This document shows positions 49,250 to 57,381 of a stretch of DNA of 64,000 nt, one piece after another. Position 1 is the first letter of the stretch, and each line of letters starts with the position of its first letter. The stretch lies in the NCBI RefSeq assembly GCF_001700505.1, contig NZ_MAPV01000037.1, forward strand, positions 58,789 through 122,788, read 5' to 3'. This stretch comes from Streptomyces mutomycini. GTDB lineage: Bacteria > Actinomycetota > Actinomycetes > Streptomycetales > Streptomycetaceae. A program made the position numbers and the translations under genes. Below the pieces are notes generated by a model. It saw only the letters and a list, made by a program, of their open reading frames with translations. It made no database searches and was not told where the DNA came from.

Positions 49250-51076
49250 GTGACTGAGCAAGCATTCGGGATCGACAAGATTCAGCTGGTCAAACTGCTG
49301 CGGCGAGTGGCCGAGGGCGAAGCACAGTTACCGGAGTTCCAGCGCGGCTGGGTGTGGCCGGATCACAACATCATCGGCCTGCTCGCCTCGATCTCTCGTG
49401 GATACCCGGTCGGCACCCTTATGTTGTTGCAGACCGGTGGTGACGTCCGTTTCAAGTGTCGCCCGGTCGAGGGCGCCACTCCGCCCCCGGGCACCGAACC
49501 GGACACCCTGATTCTCGACGGCCAGCAACGGATGACCTCGCTCTTCCAGTCCCTCATGCTTGGCAAGCCGGTCGAGACACAGAACCAGCGTAAGCAGCGG
49601 ATCACCGGCTGGTTCTACGTCGACATGGTCAAGGCTCTCGACCCTCAGGCGGACCGTGAAGACGCCATCCGCCTTCTGCCGGCGGACCGGGTGGTCCGCA
49701 GCTTCCGTGGCGATCTCATCGAGGACTACTCGACCCCGGAGAAGGAATACGCGGCCCGGCTCTTCCCACTCTCCCAGCTCTTTTCCAATCGTGATTGGAG
49801 CTACGGTTACGAGGACTACTGGAAGGATCAGGGGCAGGACGGCCGCAAGTGGTGGCGGGACTTCGAGGAGGCATTCGTCCGCCCCTTCGAGCTCTACCAG
49901 GTGCCGGTAATCGAACTAGGGAAGCAGACCGAGAGGCAGGCTGTCTGCCAGGTCTTCGAAAAGGTCAACACCGGCGGCGTCACCCTCACCGTCTTCGAGC
50001 TGCTCACCGCCACATATGCCGCCGAAGAGTTCGACCTGCGCAACCACTGGAACAACGTGGTCCGGGCCGCGTGGAAGGCGCCGGAGTACCGCGTCCTGAA
50101 AGAGGTTGCCAACACCGACTTCCTGCAGGCCGTCACCCTGATGGCCACGGCTGCCCGGCGCGCCGATGCCGCTACCGTCGGGATTGACGAAGAGCGTCTG
50201 CCGCGAATCGGCTGCAAGCGCAAGGACATGCTGGAACTGGGTCTGGGCGAGTACCGCCGCTTCGCACCACTGGTCGTCAAAGGCTTCAAGGACGCGGCCA
50301 AGTTCCTCCGCCAGCAGTACCTCTTCGACACCAAGTTCCTCCCCTACGGCACCCAGCTGATCCCTCTCGCCGCGATCCTCAGCACGCTCGGCGAACAGGC
50401 CGAACCGGCCGGTGCACAGCAGAAGCTGGCCCGTTGGTACTGGTGCGGTGTGTTCGGCGAGCTGTACGGCGGCTCGACGGAGACCAGGTTTAGCCACGAC
50501 CTCCCCGAAGCCGTGAGTTGGGTACGTGGCACTGGGGCCGAACCGCGCACCATCCGCGATGCCCGGTTCAGTGAGAGCCGCCTGCTGACATTGCGCACCC
50601 GCAACAGCGCCGCCTACAAGGGCATCTACGCACTTCTGATGAAGGAAGGCGCCGTCGACTGGCGGACTGGTGAGAAGACCGAGATCACCGAGTACTTCGC
50701 GGAGGCCGTGGACATCCACCACATCTTCCCGCAGGCGTGGTGCGAGCGGGAGAACATCGCCCGGGGCACTTACAACTCAATCGTCAACAAGACCCCGCTG
50801 ACCGGACGTACCAACCGCATCATCGGCGGGACAGCGCCGTCTGCCTACCTTGCCAGGCTCGCGAAGAACGCCGAGGTGGACGCGGACACCGTGGCCAACC
50901 ATATTCGTACCCATCTGGTTGATCCCGCGCTGCTCGCCAAGGATGACTTTGCGGGCTTTTTCGAAGCACGGCAGCATGCTCTGGTCGAGGCCATCGAGAC
51001 GGCCACTGGCAAGGCGGTCGTCACTGAGGACGGATATCCCGCAACCGGTGTGGTGGACGAGGGCTACGAAGACTGA
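49250..51076 (+). CDS. GmrSD-like DUF262/DUF1524 nuclease
   Basis: A 608-residue protein. The N-terminal DUF262 domain has LPEFQRGWVWPDHNIIGLLA and the NTPase-like DGQQR motif at residues 90-94 (LILDGQQRMTSLFQ). The C-terminal DUF1524-type HNH domain has AVDIHHIFPQAWC near residue 488, later YNSIVNKTPLTGRTNRIIGG. Single-chain GmrSD enzymes are type IV restriction nucleases against modified phage DNA. The GTG at 49250 follows GAGGAGG (49234). It is oriented away from the vapBC module. Whether it targets modified DNA here is inference. Confidence 0.88.
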   Translation: MTEQAFGIDKIQLVKLLRRVAEGEAQLPEFQRGWVWPDHNIIGLLASISRGYPVGTLMLLQTGGDVRFKCRPVEGATPPPGTEPDTLILDGQQRMTSLFQSLMLGKPVETQNQRKQRITGWFYVDMVKALDPQADREDAIRLLPADRVVRSFRGDLIEDYSTPEKEYAARLFPLSQLFSNRDWSYGYEDYWKDQGQDGRKWWRDFEEAFVRPFELYQVPVIELGKQTERQAVCQVFEKVNTGGVTLTVFELLTATYAAEEFDLRNHWNNVVRAAWKAPEYRVLKEVANTDFLQAVTLMATAARRADAATVGIDEERLPRIGCKRKDMLELGLGEYRRFAPLVVKGFKDAAKFLRQQYLFDTKFLPYGTQLIPLAAILSTLGEQAEPAGAQQKLARWYWCGVFGELYGGSTETRFSHDLPEAVSWVRGTGAEPRTIRDARFSESRLLTLRTRNSAAYKGIYALLMKEGAVDWRTGEKTEITEYFAEAVDIHHIFPQAWCERENIARGTYNSIVNKTPLTGRTNRIIGGTAPSAYLARLAKNAEVDADTVANHIRTHLVDPALLAKDDFAGFFEARQHALVEAIETATGKAVVTEDGYPATGVVDEGYED

Positions 51077-51179
51077 GTATCCCCCGGTGCCGTGGCGGCC
51101 CCTCTGCCCGAGCCGTATCGACTACTCGCCGATCGGACTCCTTGCCATCAACCGCAGCCGACGCACGGACAGGGCCGGC

Positions 51180-51610
51180 CACGGACAAGAGAGCACGAGA
51201 CCGGAGTCCGGTAAGCGCGTGGCCGTGCTGCCGAAGTTCCTGCGGAATGACTTCCAGTGCCGAGAAGGGGCGGACGGCCTGCTGTTCGTCGGGGGGAGTG
51301 GCAAGCCGTTCCGCCGGTCCACCTCCGGGCGGAAGTGGCGCGCGGCTCGCTCGAAGGTGGGCCTTCCCGACGGCTTCCGCTTCTACGATCTTCGTCACAC
51401 CGGTCACACCCTGGCCACCCGGTCCGGGGCCACCCTCAAGGACACGATGGTCCGCGCCGGCCAGTCGTCGGAGAAGGCAGCGTTGATCTATCAGCACTCG
51501 GACTTGAGCGACAGCAGGAGGTCGCGAGCGGGCTGGACGACCTCGTGCGGTCCGCCCGTAAGAAGGCCGATCAGGGGCCTTCTGGTGCGGATCTGGTGCG
51601 CGACCCCTGA
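51180..51610 (+). pseudogene. Tyrosine-integrase remnant, copy B, frameshifted
   Basis: The frame reads VAVLPKFLRNDFQCREGADG, then RFYDLRHTGHTLATRSGATL and KDTMVRAGQSSEKAALIYQH with catalytic R-H..H and Tyr in place. After about 51505 the frame breaks; the continuation LERQQEVASGLDDLVRSARK is one base out of register and ends at 51610. The N-terminal half is missing. It ends 50 nt before att copy 4. Confidence 0.8.
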
Positions 51611-51630
51611 ACTGGTATAGACAACAAAGA

Positions 51631-51657
51631 AGCCCCCGGCCGCTGGCCTGGGGCTTT
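51631..51657 (-). terminator. tRNA-type terminator, copy 4
   Basis: Same stem as copy 3: AGCCCC-C-GGCC and GGCC-T-GGGGCT around GCT. Confidence 0.75.
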
Positions 51658-51659
51658 CA

Positions 51660-51716
51660 TGGAGCGGGTGACGAGAATCGAACTCGCGCTCTGAGCTTGG
51701 GAATCAACGGTTCTTG
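51660..51716 (-). repeat. tRNA-Gly(CCC) 3'-fragment att repeat, copy 4
   Basis: The 44-nt tRNA part at 51660-51703 is identical to copy 1, and the shared tail ends TTCTTG. The left neighbour is integrase remnant B. Confidence 0.9.
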
Positions 51717-51770
51717 GGCCGCTGAAGGGGCCCTGACCTGAATTTTCCCGTCAGGCGGGGTGTATGGCTA

Positions 51771-51831
51771 CGGTCTCTGGGAACCACACCTGACCGCTGT
51801 TGTCCGCTCTGCTGGGCACGGATGGGGCACG
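51771..51831. repeat. Conserved 61-nt cassette block, copy 4
   Basis: Starts CGGTCTCTGGGAACCACACC, exactly 67 nt after the tRNA part. It is preceded by ATGGCTA, as in the hairpin at 44480. Confidence 0.85.
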
Positions 51832-51965
51832 GGAGTCGCTACGGAGACCGTGCCCCAGCGGCTGAGCTGTCACGGCTGAGGCTCGTACAACCAACCGGCC
51901 CTCTTATCTGTCTTGTTCGGCGACGTCTGACCGACATCGGCCGCCGAACAGGACTGAAGGACTTG

Positions 51966-54365
51966 ATGAACCCAGCCAGACGCACGACCGCCACCGCCTT
52001 GGCTCTGGCCACGGCAGGCGGAGTGCTCTACGCCACCGCCGTACCTGCTTCCGCGGCGGTGAACTGTACTTCCCCCGTCTTCACACGGCAGTTCTTCGCG
52101 AACACGACGTTCTCGGGCGCGCCGAAGAAGACGGACTGCGATTCCAAGATCGACCAGAACTGGGGCAGCGGAGCCCCTGTCTCCGGCGTGCCGTCCAACA
52201 ACTTCGGCGTGCGTTGGTCGGTGACACGCGACTTCGGCTCCGGTGGCCCCTTCACGTTCACGGCCTCCGCCCTGGACGGAATGCGCGTCTATGTCGATGG
52301 CGTCCGCAAGATCGACGTATGGAAGAACGTCTCCGCCACCGTCAAGAAGACGGTCAATGTGACGATCCCCGCGGGCAAGCACACGATCCGCTTCGACTTC
52401 GTCAACTGGACAGGTTCCGCGAACGTCAGGTTCGCCTATACGCCACGCACCTCCGCCGCCTACGACAAGGTCAAGCCCCTCATTCCGACTGGCACGGCCG
52501 TCTCGTACAACTCCGCCACCGGCGCCGCCAAGCTCACCTGGACCAGGAGCAAGGAGATGGACCTGGCGAACTACCGGGTCTACCGGCGGCTGAAGGGCGC
52601 GACGTACGGCAAGCAGCTCGCGACGACCACCGCCACGTCGTACACCGACAGCGCGCTGCCCAAGACCGGAGCGGCCTACTACTACGAGGTGCGGGCCGTC
52701 GACAAGGCGGGCAATGTATCTGGCGGCAGCTCCGACAAGCTCGTCACCACCGTCGACAGGACGCCGCCCGCCGCGCCCTTCGTCGAATGGGATGCCTGCC
52801 CGGCCGACCAGCCCTACGCGGCACCGGAGCTGGTCACCACCGCACAGAATGCCGCCGACATCGCCCGGTACGAGATGCAGCGGCTCGACGCCACCACGAA
52901 GAGCTGGAGCACCATCTACTCCGGCACCAAGGGTGCTATCTGCGACACCGGTTACCGGGCCGACGGCAGCAAGGTCACCTACCGGGGGCGGGCCCGGGAC
53001 GCCGCCGGGAACTGGTCGGCGTACTCGACCGCCACGACGTTCACCACCCCCGACCTGACCCCGCCCGCCGCCGTCACAGGGCTCCGCGCCGAGTACCGGT
53101 CGGGCATTCCGCATCTGGTGTGGTCGCCCGTCGCCGGGGCCGCCTCCTACCAGGTCCTCCAGTACGACCCGGCGACCGGCGACTACACCGACGCTCTTCC
53201 CGACGGGAGCCCCACCACCCGGACCGACGTCGTGCCGCGCCAGTCGGCCGCCGTCGCCGACAGCTACCGGTACGCGGTGCGCTCGCTGGACGCCAGGGGC
53301 AACCCTGCCGCGCCGGTGGAGATCACTCTGAAGATGGCCGACCGGCCGGAGGCGATCCCCGCGTTCAAGACCACTGCCGACAGGTTCGACGAGGGCGTGA
53401 TGGTCGAGTGGAGCAGCGTCGACCCGTGGACCGTCGACGAGCAGCCCCTTCCCACGTACAAGATCATCCGGACCGACACCGCGACCGGCGAGACCGACGT
53501 CGTGGACCAGTGCAAGCCGAACAGCTCAGTGGACCAGCCGCTGGATGACCCGGACACGTACTGGACCTGGGCGGACGACGATGCTCCTCTGTCCGCCCGC
53601 AAACAGGTCAACGGCAGCTGCTGGGACGTCCAGGGCAAGTCGGAGACGACGTACGAGTACCGAGTCGTGACGATCGACCGGTACGGACATGTGTCGCAGG
53701 CCGGCCCGCCCGCCACGGAGACCACCCCGGACACGCAGCGTCCGGCCCCGGTCCAGGACCTGACCGCGGAGCGCGTCCCGCTCGGCGTCCGGCTGACCTG
53801 GACGCCGCCCGCCGACACCGATGTCTCCGGCTACCGCGCGTGGCAGGGCGTCACCGACCCGGACAGCGGTGAGACGGTCTGGAAGAACAACTGCTGGACC
53901 GGCAGCTCCCTGACCAGGACCGAAATCCTCTGCCCGACAGTGCCGGACGGCGCCACCCACGTCTACAAGGTGGCCGCGATGGACGATCACCGCGACGATC
54001 CACTCGACGTCCTCCACCCCGCCGAGGTCTCGGTCACCCTGCCCGACACCCAGCCGCCAGGCTGGACGGAGACCGAGGTCCGTGAGGGCCAGTACCCGGA
54101 TCTGTACGTCGGCTGCTCCGAAAGCTCCGGACTCGGGGACTGTTCCCGGTTCGCGAGCTACCGCGTGGAGCGCTGGGACCCTGCCACTGCCGCCTACGTG
54201 GCCCTGGCGGAGGGCGCGATGGGTGACGCCGCGTTCTACATGGACACCACGGTGCACGAGGACCGGCTCGGCCTGTACTACTACCGCGTCGTACGGCTCG
54301 ACGCCTCGGGCGTCGAGGCCGTGACCCGATCGACGGCGTACGGCATCTGGGACTCCTGGCTCTGA
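51966..54365 (+). CDS. Secreted PA14-like/fibronectin-III protein, paralog B
   Basis: A 799-residue exported protein with signal peptide ATALALATAGGVLYATAVPA. The first 160 residues are nearly the same as paralog A (VPSNNFGVRWSVTRDFGSGG, VYVDGVRKIDVWKN, FDFVNWTGSANVRFAYTPRT). At least five FnIII-type repeats follow (YYYEVRAVDKAGNVSGGSSD; VTYRGRARDAAGNWSAYS; TPDTQRPAPVQDLTAERVPL). No catalytic motif is seen. The ATG at 51966 has AAGGA upstream. It is the only secreted protein in the cassette array; likely roles are adhesion or surface recognition. Confidence 0.85.
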   Translation: MNPARRTTATALALATAGGVLYATAVPASAAVNCTSPVFTRQFFANTTFSGAPKKTDCDSKIDQNWGSGAPVSGVPSNNFGVRWSVTRDFGSGGPFTFTASALDGMRVYVDGVRKIDVWKNVSATVKKTVNVTIPAGKHTIRFDFVNWTGSANVRFAYTPRTSAAYDKVKPLIPTGTAVSYNSATGAAKLTWTRSKEMDLANYRVYRRLKGATYGKQLATTTATSYTDSALPKTGAAYYYEVRAVDKAGNVSGGSSDKLVTTVDRTPPAAPFVEWDACPADQPYAAPELVTTAQNAADIARYEMQRLDATTKSWSTIYSGTKGAICDTGYRADGSKVTYRGRARDAAGNWSAYSTATTFTTPDLTPPAAVTGLRAEYRSGIPHLVWSPVAGAASYQVLQYDPATGDYTDALPDGSPTTRTDVVPRQSAAVADSYRYAVRSLDARGNPAAPVEITLKMADRPEAIPAFKTTADRFDEGVMVEWSSVDPWTVDEQPLPTYKIIRTDTATGETDVVDQCKPNSSVDQPLDDPDTYWTWADDDAPLSARKQVNGSCWDVQGKSETTYEYRVVTIDRYGHVSQAGPPATETTPDTQRPAPVQDLTAERVPLGVRLTWTPPADTDVSGYRAWQGVTDPDSGETVWKNNCWTGSSLTRTEILCPTVPDGATHVYKVAAMDDHRDDPLDVLHPAEVSVTLPDTQPPGWTETEVREGQYPDLYVGCSESSGLGDCSRFASYRVERWDPATAAYVALAEGAMGDAAFYMDTTVHEDRLGLYYYRVVRLDASGVEAVTRSTAYGIWDSWL

Positions 54366-54370
54366 CCGGA

Positions 54371-54410
54371 CATGGGAGGGGACCGAAGGGTTCTTCGGTC
54401 CCCTCCCATG
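54371..54410 (+). terminator. Strong hairpin terminator after FnIII gene
   Basis: Arms CATGGGAGGGGACCGAAG and CTTCGGTCCCCTCCCATG are perfect over 18 bp around GGTT, 5 nt after the stop. There is no T-run. Confidence 0.8.
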
Positions 54411-54775
54411 CTGGGCGACGAGCGGTTCGACCGGCCGCAGGACTTCGACCTGGGCGTGTACTGGGTCTCCTACCTCGATGACTTCCAGGCCCGCTGCTAT
54501 ATCGGCACAGCCACCGTCCGCCTTCTCCCCGGGAACGCCGGCGCTTGCTCGGCAACGTTGCCCTTGCGGTGGTGAGGGCCTTCGGCTCCACCGCGACCGC
54601 CGGCGGTGACGACGGACGGGTCGAGGCGGTCATCCCGGTCGAGGGCACCGAGCACGCCTGCTGCGAGTTGCTGAGGCTCGGGGGGATGCCGAGGTCGTTG
54701 CACGGGCCGAACTCCCCCAGGTCGTGGCCGCCACCGCAGCGATACTCGCCCGAGCCTACGAGAACAAGGGCCCAG
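54411..54775 (+). pseudogene. WYL-domain regulator remnant, frameshifted
   Basis: Three frames must be joined: DERFDRPQDFDLGVYWVSYL, then VEAVIPVEGTEHACCELLRL, then PQVVAATAAILARAYENK. Together they match the C-terminal half of YafY/WYL transcriptional regulators (DL..YW..., ...ELLRLG...V...AELxxxVAA...). At least two frameshifts are present, and the HTH half is absent. Confidence 0.7.
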
Positions 54776-54820
54776 GTGGTGCGCAGGTGGTGCACGACGC
54801 CGGGGAAGTCTGGGCAACGA

Positions 54821-54851
54821 CGAACCCCCAGGTCCATGACCTGGGGGTTCG
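54821..54851 (-). terminator. tRNA-type terminator, copy 5
   Basis: CGAACCCCCAGGTC and GACCTGGGGGTTCG are perfect 14-bp arms around CAT. The stem sequence differs from the other copies while pairing is kept. Confidence 0.85.
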
Positions 54852-54854
54852 TGA

Positions 54855-54911
54855 AAGAGCGGGTGACGAGAATCGAACTCGCGCCCCGAGCTTGGGAATC
54901 AGCGGTTCTTG
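54855..54911 (-). repeat. tRNA-Gly(CCC) 3'-fragment att repeat, copy 5 (divergent)
   Basis: The tRNA part at 54855-54898 differs from the others at the acceptor tail (AA for TG at the left end) and in GCGCCCCGAG for GCGCTCTGAG; the shared tail has TCAGCGG for TCAACGG. Confidence 0.88.
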
Positions 54912-54965
54912 GGTTGGTAAAGGTGCTATGAACTGGGGTTTCGCAGAGGACAAGTGGATGGCCTC

Positions 54966-55026
54966 CGGTCTCTGAGAGCCGTATCCGACCGCTGGTGTCC
55001 GCTCTTCTGGGCACAAATGGGGCACG
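54966..55026. repeat. Conserved 61-nt cassette block, copy 5
   Basis: Starts CGGTCTCTGAGAGCCGTATC, 67 nt after the tRNA part; its end reads GGGCACAAATGGGGCACG. This is the most diverged block, matching the diverged repeat. Confidence 0.8.
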
Positions 55027-55098
55027 GCCGGTGTGGGCTGAGTGGCCTGGCGTGCCTCGTGCTGAGCGCGTCCGGCCTCCATGCAGTTATCAGCCTTC

Positions 55099-55761
55099 CT
55101 ACGGAGTCTCCAGCTCCTGGAGCCGTTCGCCGATGTCGGTGGCCCATGCCTGTGCCCACTGGCGCAGCCCGGTGATCGCTTGTTCGTCGAGTCCGTAGGC
55201 AGAAAATTCCGTGTCGTCGATCCAGTCGGCTCCAATCAGTCGCGCTTGGAGCTCGCTCAGGTCGAAGGAGTCGCGGACGTGGCGCCGACCGAGCTCTTCG
55301 AGTTCGACATGGCTCCAGCGTTCCGCAGCGGCCTGCACGTCGATCAGGTCTCTGGCGAGTCCGCGGTCGAAGAGTGCGCGGACTTTGGTACCGACGACAT
55401 CTTCGAGGGACAGCACCAATCCGTGCTCGGTGTGTACGGGCGGTCGCCAGAGCGCTTCCTTGAGGATGTCGACCTCGCACTTTTCGTGACTGACGGGATC
55501 GGTGACGATCAGGCGTGCGGAGAGCGGGTCTGTTTCCAGAGCGCTGACCTGCCACCCGTGTTGTTCCAGGCCGGCGCGCACGGCAGCAGCAATGTCCTCC
55601 ATGCGATCGGGGTTCTCGGTCGCTACGTCGAGGTCCTGGCTGAGCCGGTCGACCAGGCCGTGTGCCTGAACGGCGTAGCCGCCGGTAAGCGCCAGAGGGT
55701 AGGCACCGCCCACGGCGAGTACATCAGCCAGCAGGCGGCGGTGCAGGTCGGTGAGGTTCAC
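55099..55761 (-). CDS. AbiEii/AbiGii-type nucleotidyltransferase toxin
   Basis: A 220-residue protein with a nucleotidyltransferase core: YPLALTGGYAVQAHGLVDRL and SQDLDVATE (GG...DxD metal motif), then CEVDILKEALWRP and LEDVVGTKVRALFDRGLARD with LIDVQAAAERW. AbiEii toxins transfer nucleotides to tRNA or other targets in abortive-infection systems. It overlaps the upstream small gene by 4 nt (55758-55761), making a two-gene operon. Confidence 0.85.
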   Translation of the reverse strand: MNLTDLHRRLLADVLAVGGAYPLALTGGYAVQAHGLVDRLSQDLDVATENPDRMEDIAAAVRAGLEQHGWQVSALETDPLSARLIVTDPVSHEKCEVDILKEALWRPPVHTEHGLVLSLEDVVGTKVRALFDRGLARDLIDVQAAAERWSHVELEELGRRHVRDSFDLSELQARLIGADWIDDTEFSAYGLDEQAITGLRQWAQAWATDIGERLQELETP

Positions 55762-56105
55762 GCAGCAGCCTGGGCGCTGTGAGCCAGCTCGTCGAAGGAG
55801 TGTTCCCAGACTTCGCGGACATCACGGCTGATCAGTGTGCGCAGTGTGGGCCACAAGCTGACGAGGAGGCCGCGATTGAGGTACCGGACCAGGTCGTCGT
55901 GCTGGCCCTCGGCCAACACGATGCGGTAATAGCTCATCCGCAGCCGTGGCTGGTCGAGGTCGAACGTGGTCAGCCCCGACCATGCCAGGTGAAGTGGCAG
56001 GCGCACCGTGCCGTGCTTGGGGCCGACGAGCTCGGAGAGCGCTGCGGGCGTTCGCTGGGCGAACTTGGCACGGCGGAGATCAGAAAGACTGGGCTGTGAT
56101 GCCAT
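55758..56105 (-). CDS. AbiEi-like or cognate antitoxin-type protein
   Basis: A 115-residue protein: SLSDLRRAKFAQRTPAALSE, RMSYYRIVLAEGQHDDLVRY and the C-terminal LRTLISRDVREVWEHSFDEL. It is shorter than classic AbiEi, and no wHTH is clearly visible. Pairing and 4-nt overlap with the AbiEii-type toxin suggest the antidote of the pair. The ATG at 56105 is chosen because the upstream frame runs into the terminator hairpin. Confidence 0.65.
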   Translation of the reverse strand: MASQPSLSDLRRAKFAQRTPAALSELVGPKHGTVRLPLHLAWSGLTTFDLDQPRLRMSYYRIVLAEGQHDDLVRYLNRGLLVSLWPTLRTLISRDVREVWEHSFDELAHSAQAAA

Positions 56106-56170
56106 ACGTCGATTATCCAGGGAGAGGCCACCGAAGCCGACCGGACGCATCCAAGGTGACCCAAACGAAG

Positions 56171-56197
56171 AAGCCCCTGGCCGTCGGCCAGGGGCTT
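56171..56197 (-). terminator. tRNA-type terminator, copy 6
   Basis: AAGCCCCTGGCC and GGCCAGGGGCTT pair perfectly (12 bp) around GTC. Confidence 0.85.
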
Positions 56198-56202
56198 TCA
56201 TG

Positions 56203-56259
56203 TGGAGCGGGTGACGAGAATCGAACTCGCGCTCTGAGCTTGGGAATCAACGGTTCTTA
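56203..56259 (-). repeat. tRNA-Gly(CCC) 3'-fragment att repeat, copy 6
   Basis: The 44-nt tRNA part at 56203-56246 is identical to copy 1; the shared tail ends TTCTTA. Confidence 0.9.
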
Positions 56260-56313
56260 CGCTGTTGGAGGCGCTCTGGCCTGCGATTTCGGATCGGGCA
56301 GGTGGATGGCTCC

Positions 56314-56374
56314 CGGTCTCTGGGAGCCGTATCTGACCGCTGTTGTCCGTTCTGCTGGGCACGGATGGGGCACG
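56314..56374. repeat. Conserved 61-nt cassette block, copy 6
   Basis: Starts CGGTCTCTGGGAGCCGTATC like copy 3, 67 nt after the tRNA part; differs from copy 3 by one base (CCGTTCT for CCGCTCT). Confidence 0.85.
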
Positions 56375-56415
56375 AGAGCTGGCAGTGCGACGCGTGCTCC
56401 GGGCGGGCGGACTGG

Positions 56416-56817
56416 TCACAGGGGGATGATGCGGACTTGGTTGCCGCAGAGCTTGGTCATGTCATCACTGTCGGACGTCAGCAGGGCGACGGGTTTCGGC
56501 TGGCGGAGCGCGACCTCGGCGACCGTGGCGTCGATGGCGTACTTGTGCCCGTGCAGTCCGGCGCCTTTGAGTAGCTCCGCTGCCGCTTTCGCCGCGTGCT
56601 CGGTGACGGGCTCCACCTTGATGCGGGACAGGGCCCAGTTCAGGCGGGGCATGTTGGTGCGGGAGTGGGCTACTTCCACGATGGTGTTCGCCCCGATCAC
56701 CAGGTCGGCTCCCATGTCGTGGAAGACCTGAAGCATCGCGAGAAGCTTGCGGTCCTGTGCGATCCAGGCGGAGAGCCCCTCCGAGTCCAGGACGACGGTT
56801 TCGACGCGCTCGCTCAC
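56416..56817 (-). CDS. VapC-type PIN-domain toxin, copy B
   Basis: A 133-residue PIN nuclease with the same acidic residues as copy A (VVLDSEG, NTIVEV, IDATVAEVAL, LTSDSDDM). By eye, nine residues differ from copy A, mostly conservative (V/I, A/T). It starts at a GTG overlapping the antitoxin stop by 4 nt. Conservation of the frame and catalytic residues suggests both copies are still under selection or duplicated recently. Confidence 0.9.
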   Translation of the reverse strand: MSERVETVVLDSEGLSAWIAQDRKLLAMLQVFHDMGADLVIGANTIVEVAHSRTNMPRLNWALSRIKVEPVTEHAAKAAAELLKGAGLHGHKYAIDATVAEVALRQPKPVALLTSDSDDMTKLCGNQVRIIPL

Positions 56818-57062
56818 GCGGCGTCCGCGCCCGTGGAGGAGCCGGTGGCGCCAAAGATCTTCGAGTGGGCCTCGGCGAGCTCCTCGTCGCTGAAGCCTCC
56901 GTGCTCTTCTTCATGTCGGCGAAGGTCGTCGCCCAGGAGCTGGTGGCGGATCTGGCGGGCCACGGCTTCCGCGACGTAGCCGGAGACGTTGTCCGTGAGC
57001 TTGCGGAGCTCCGCCACCTGGTCGCTGGGGAGCGTGACGGTGATGCGAGTCGTTGAGGACAT
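56814..57062 (-). CDS. RHH/CopG-type antitoxin VapB, copy B
   Basis: An 82-residue ribbon-helix-helix protein identical to copy A through residue 65 by eye, and differing at about six positions in the C-terminal toxin-binding part (EAHSKIFGATGSSTGADAA). Differences concentrated in the toxin-contact end could reduce cross-neutralisation between the two modules. Confidence 0.9.
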   Translation of the reverse strand: MSSTTRITVTLPSDQVAELRKLTDNVSGYVAEAVARQIRHQLLGDDLRRHEEEHGGFSDEELAEAHSKIFGATGSSTGADAA

Positions 57063-57069
57063 ATGGCAA

Positions 57070-57085
57070 GCATACTTGAGTATGC
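57070..57085. promoter_or_regulatory. vapBC operator, copy B
   Basis: GCATACTTGAGTATGC: 6-bp arms (GCATAC/GTATGC) around TTGA, at the same distance from the antitoxin ATG as in copy A. Confidence 0.65.
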
Positions 57086-57381
57086 ATGCGAGGGCTTGTG
57101 GCTTCCCCCGACGCTCCACAGTCAAGGTCGCATGATGCAATCGGTGCGGCTTCTGTCGCTCCAGCCATGCGTAGCGGAGTGAGAGCCCGCAGCAATGCTC
57201 CGGCACCTGCGGCCCGGTGCTCGACCGGGCATGGGAGTTCTGGGTGGGTCTGGCGGGGCGCCGACCCACCCAGGCAGGTGTGAAGTGCGGTTCGCACGCA
57301 TCGTGATTCGGTAATCAGGACTCTTCGAAGCGCCCAGGCTCCCAGGGCATCGATCCGTATTGATGGAGATCTCTCTATCTT
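57086..57381. other. About 296 nt without a supported gene
   Basis: This lies between the vapB promoter region and the 3' end of the WhiB-sigma operon. GC falls towards the right. I see nothing further in it. Confidence 0.4.

Larger units (their letters stand above)
56203..57085. repeat. 883-nt direct repeat, copy B (att + block + vapBC + operator)
   Basis: Second copy of the segment at 48090-48972, equal in length and nearly identical; same gene order and orientation. Confidence 0.85.
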
